The notes under the pieces are model-generated. The model saw only the letters and a list, made by a program, of their open reading frames with translations. It did no database searches and was not told the origin of the DNA. This document shows positions 21,825 through 21,952 of a DNA stretch of 21,952 bases, one piece after another; position 1 is the first letter of the stretch, and every line of letters starts with the position of its first letter. The stretch comes from DAOTTX01 sp034437515 (GTDB taxonomy: Bacteria > Chloroflexota > Anaerolineae > Aggregatilineales > Phototrophicaceae): the NCBI GenBank assembly GCA_034437515.1, contig DAOTTX010000073.1, positions 1 through 21,952 of the forward strand, given 5' to 3'. The translations under genes were made by a program, and so were the position numbers.

Positions 21825-21952
21825 CTAGGACTTCGGGGAGGGCAATTCATCGTCGAAAAGTGTGTCAAAACGCCCATTGACCCAGGCTAATCGTAGATGA
21901 AGCAGATGATTGAAGCCCTCTTCACTCCAGCGCATGCCCACGCCCTTGAAGC
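21825..21952 (-). CDS. C-terminal end of a probable IS transposase (5' part outside the window)
   Basis: Forty-two codons are open to the right edge and end at TAG (21825-21827). The peptide has Lys-Gly-Val-Gly-Met-Arg-Trp-Ser-Glu-Glu-Gly, then His-Leu-Leu-His-Leu-Arg and Val-Asn-Gly-Arg-Phe-Asp. This resembles the C-terminus of ISKra4- or ISLre2-type transposases, where a Gly-Met-x-Trp-x-x-x-Gly block precedes a Leu-Arg helix. The family call rests on memory of that pattern and is tentative. The IS end should lie between the stop and about 21763; no inverted repeat can be tested because the other end is outside the window. Confidence 0.5.
   Translation of the reverse strand, partial: FKGVGMRWSEEGFNHLLHLRLAWVNGRFDTLFDDELPSPKS

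Overview
The window looks like a chromosomal segment of a Chloroflexota bacterium, probably Anaerolineae-like. This is inferred from gene content: many membrane-anchored or secreted WD40-like (PD40/TolB-type) beta-propellers, a stand-alone Clp_N repeat protein, an FHA protein with a Pro/Gln/Tyr linker, a double-vWA membrane protein, and DUF362 and Uma2 proteins. G+C is moderately high except in one AT-rich patch near 19460-19640. No phage genes, CRISPR array or rRNA are seen. There is one tRNA, tRNA-Gln(TTG).

Left part (1-7364, all minus strand). Transcription runs right to left from an extended -10 promoter at 7398-7428: rsmG, then four tandem paralogous single-pass propellers (5756-6652, 4884-5759, 3826-4896, 2801-3826). 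All are joined by stop/start overlaps. An alpha/beta hydrolase (1879-2754) and a CNNM/CBS membrane protein (509-1741) follow, closed by a hairpin terminator at 454-483. A LysM lipoprotein (1-382) runs off the left edge.

Middle (7563-14774). A plus-strand operon holds a 995-residue double-vWA membrane protein, a Uma2-type nuclease-fold protein and a DUF362 protein. It meets a minus-strand esterase with a 1-nt gap (11944/11946). The esterase is divergent from a large secreted propeller protein (12828-14774), which lies 67 bp upstream of an OmpR-type response regulator and its sensor kinase (14842-17082).

Right part (17088-21952). In order: a terminator shared by the kinase and tRNA-Gln, a Clp_N double-domain protein with a palindrome in its leader, an FHA-linker-TM protein with a very good promoter and RBS, a decayed gene fragment in an AT-rich gap, a sixth propeller protein, a convergent double-TM coiled-coil protein overlapping it by 4 nt, and the 3' end of a probable IS transposase with its own terminator.

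The most notable unit is the rsmG-led propeller array. Four paralogues share the same C-terminal Trp-Arg-Pro-stop, and the next gene's start is built into that stop region. With the two other propeller genes, the window encodes six extracytoplasmic propellers and one adjacent two-component system, which suggests an envelope-sensing or surface-binding module. That role is inference only.
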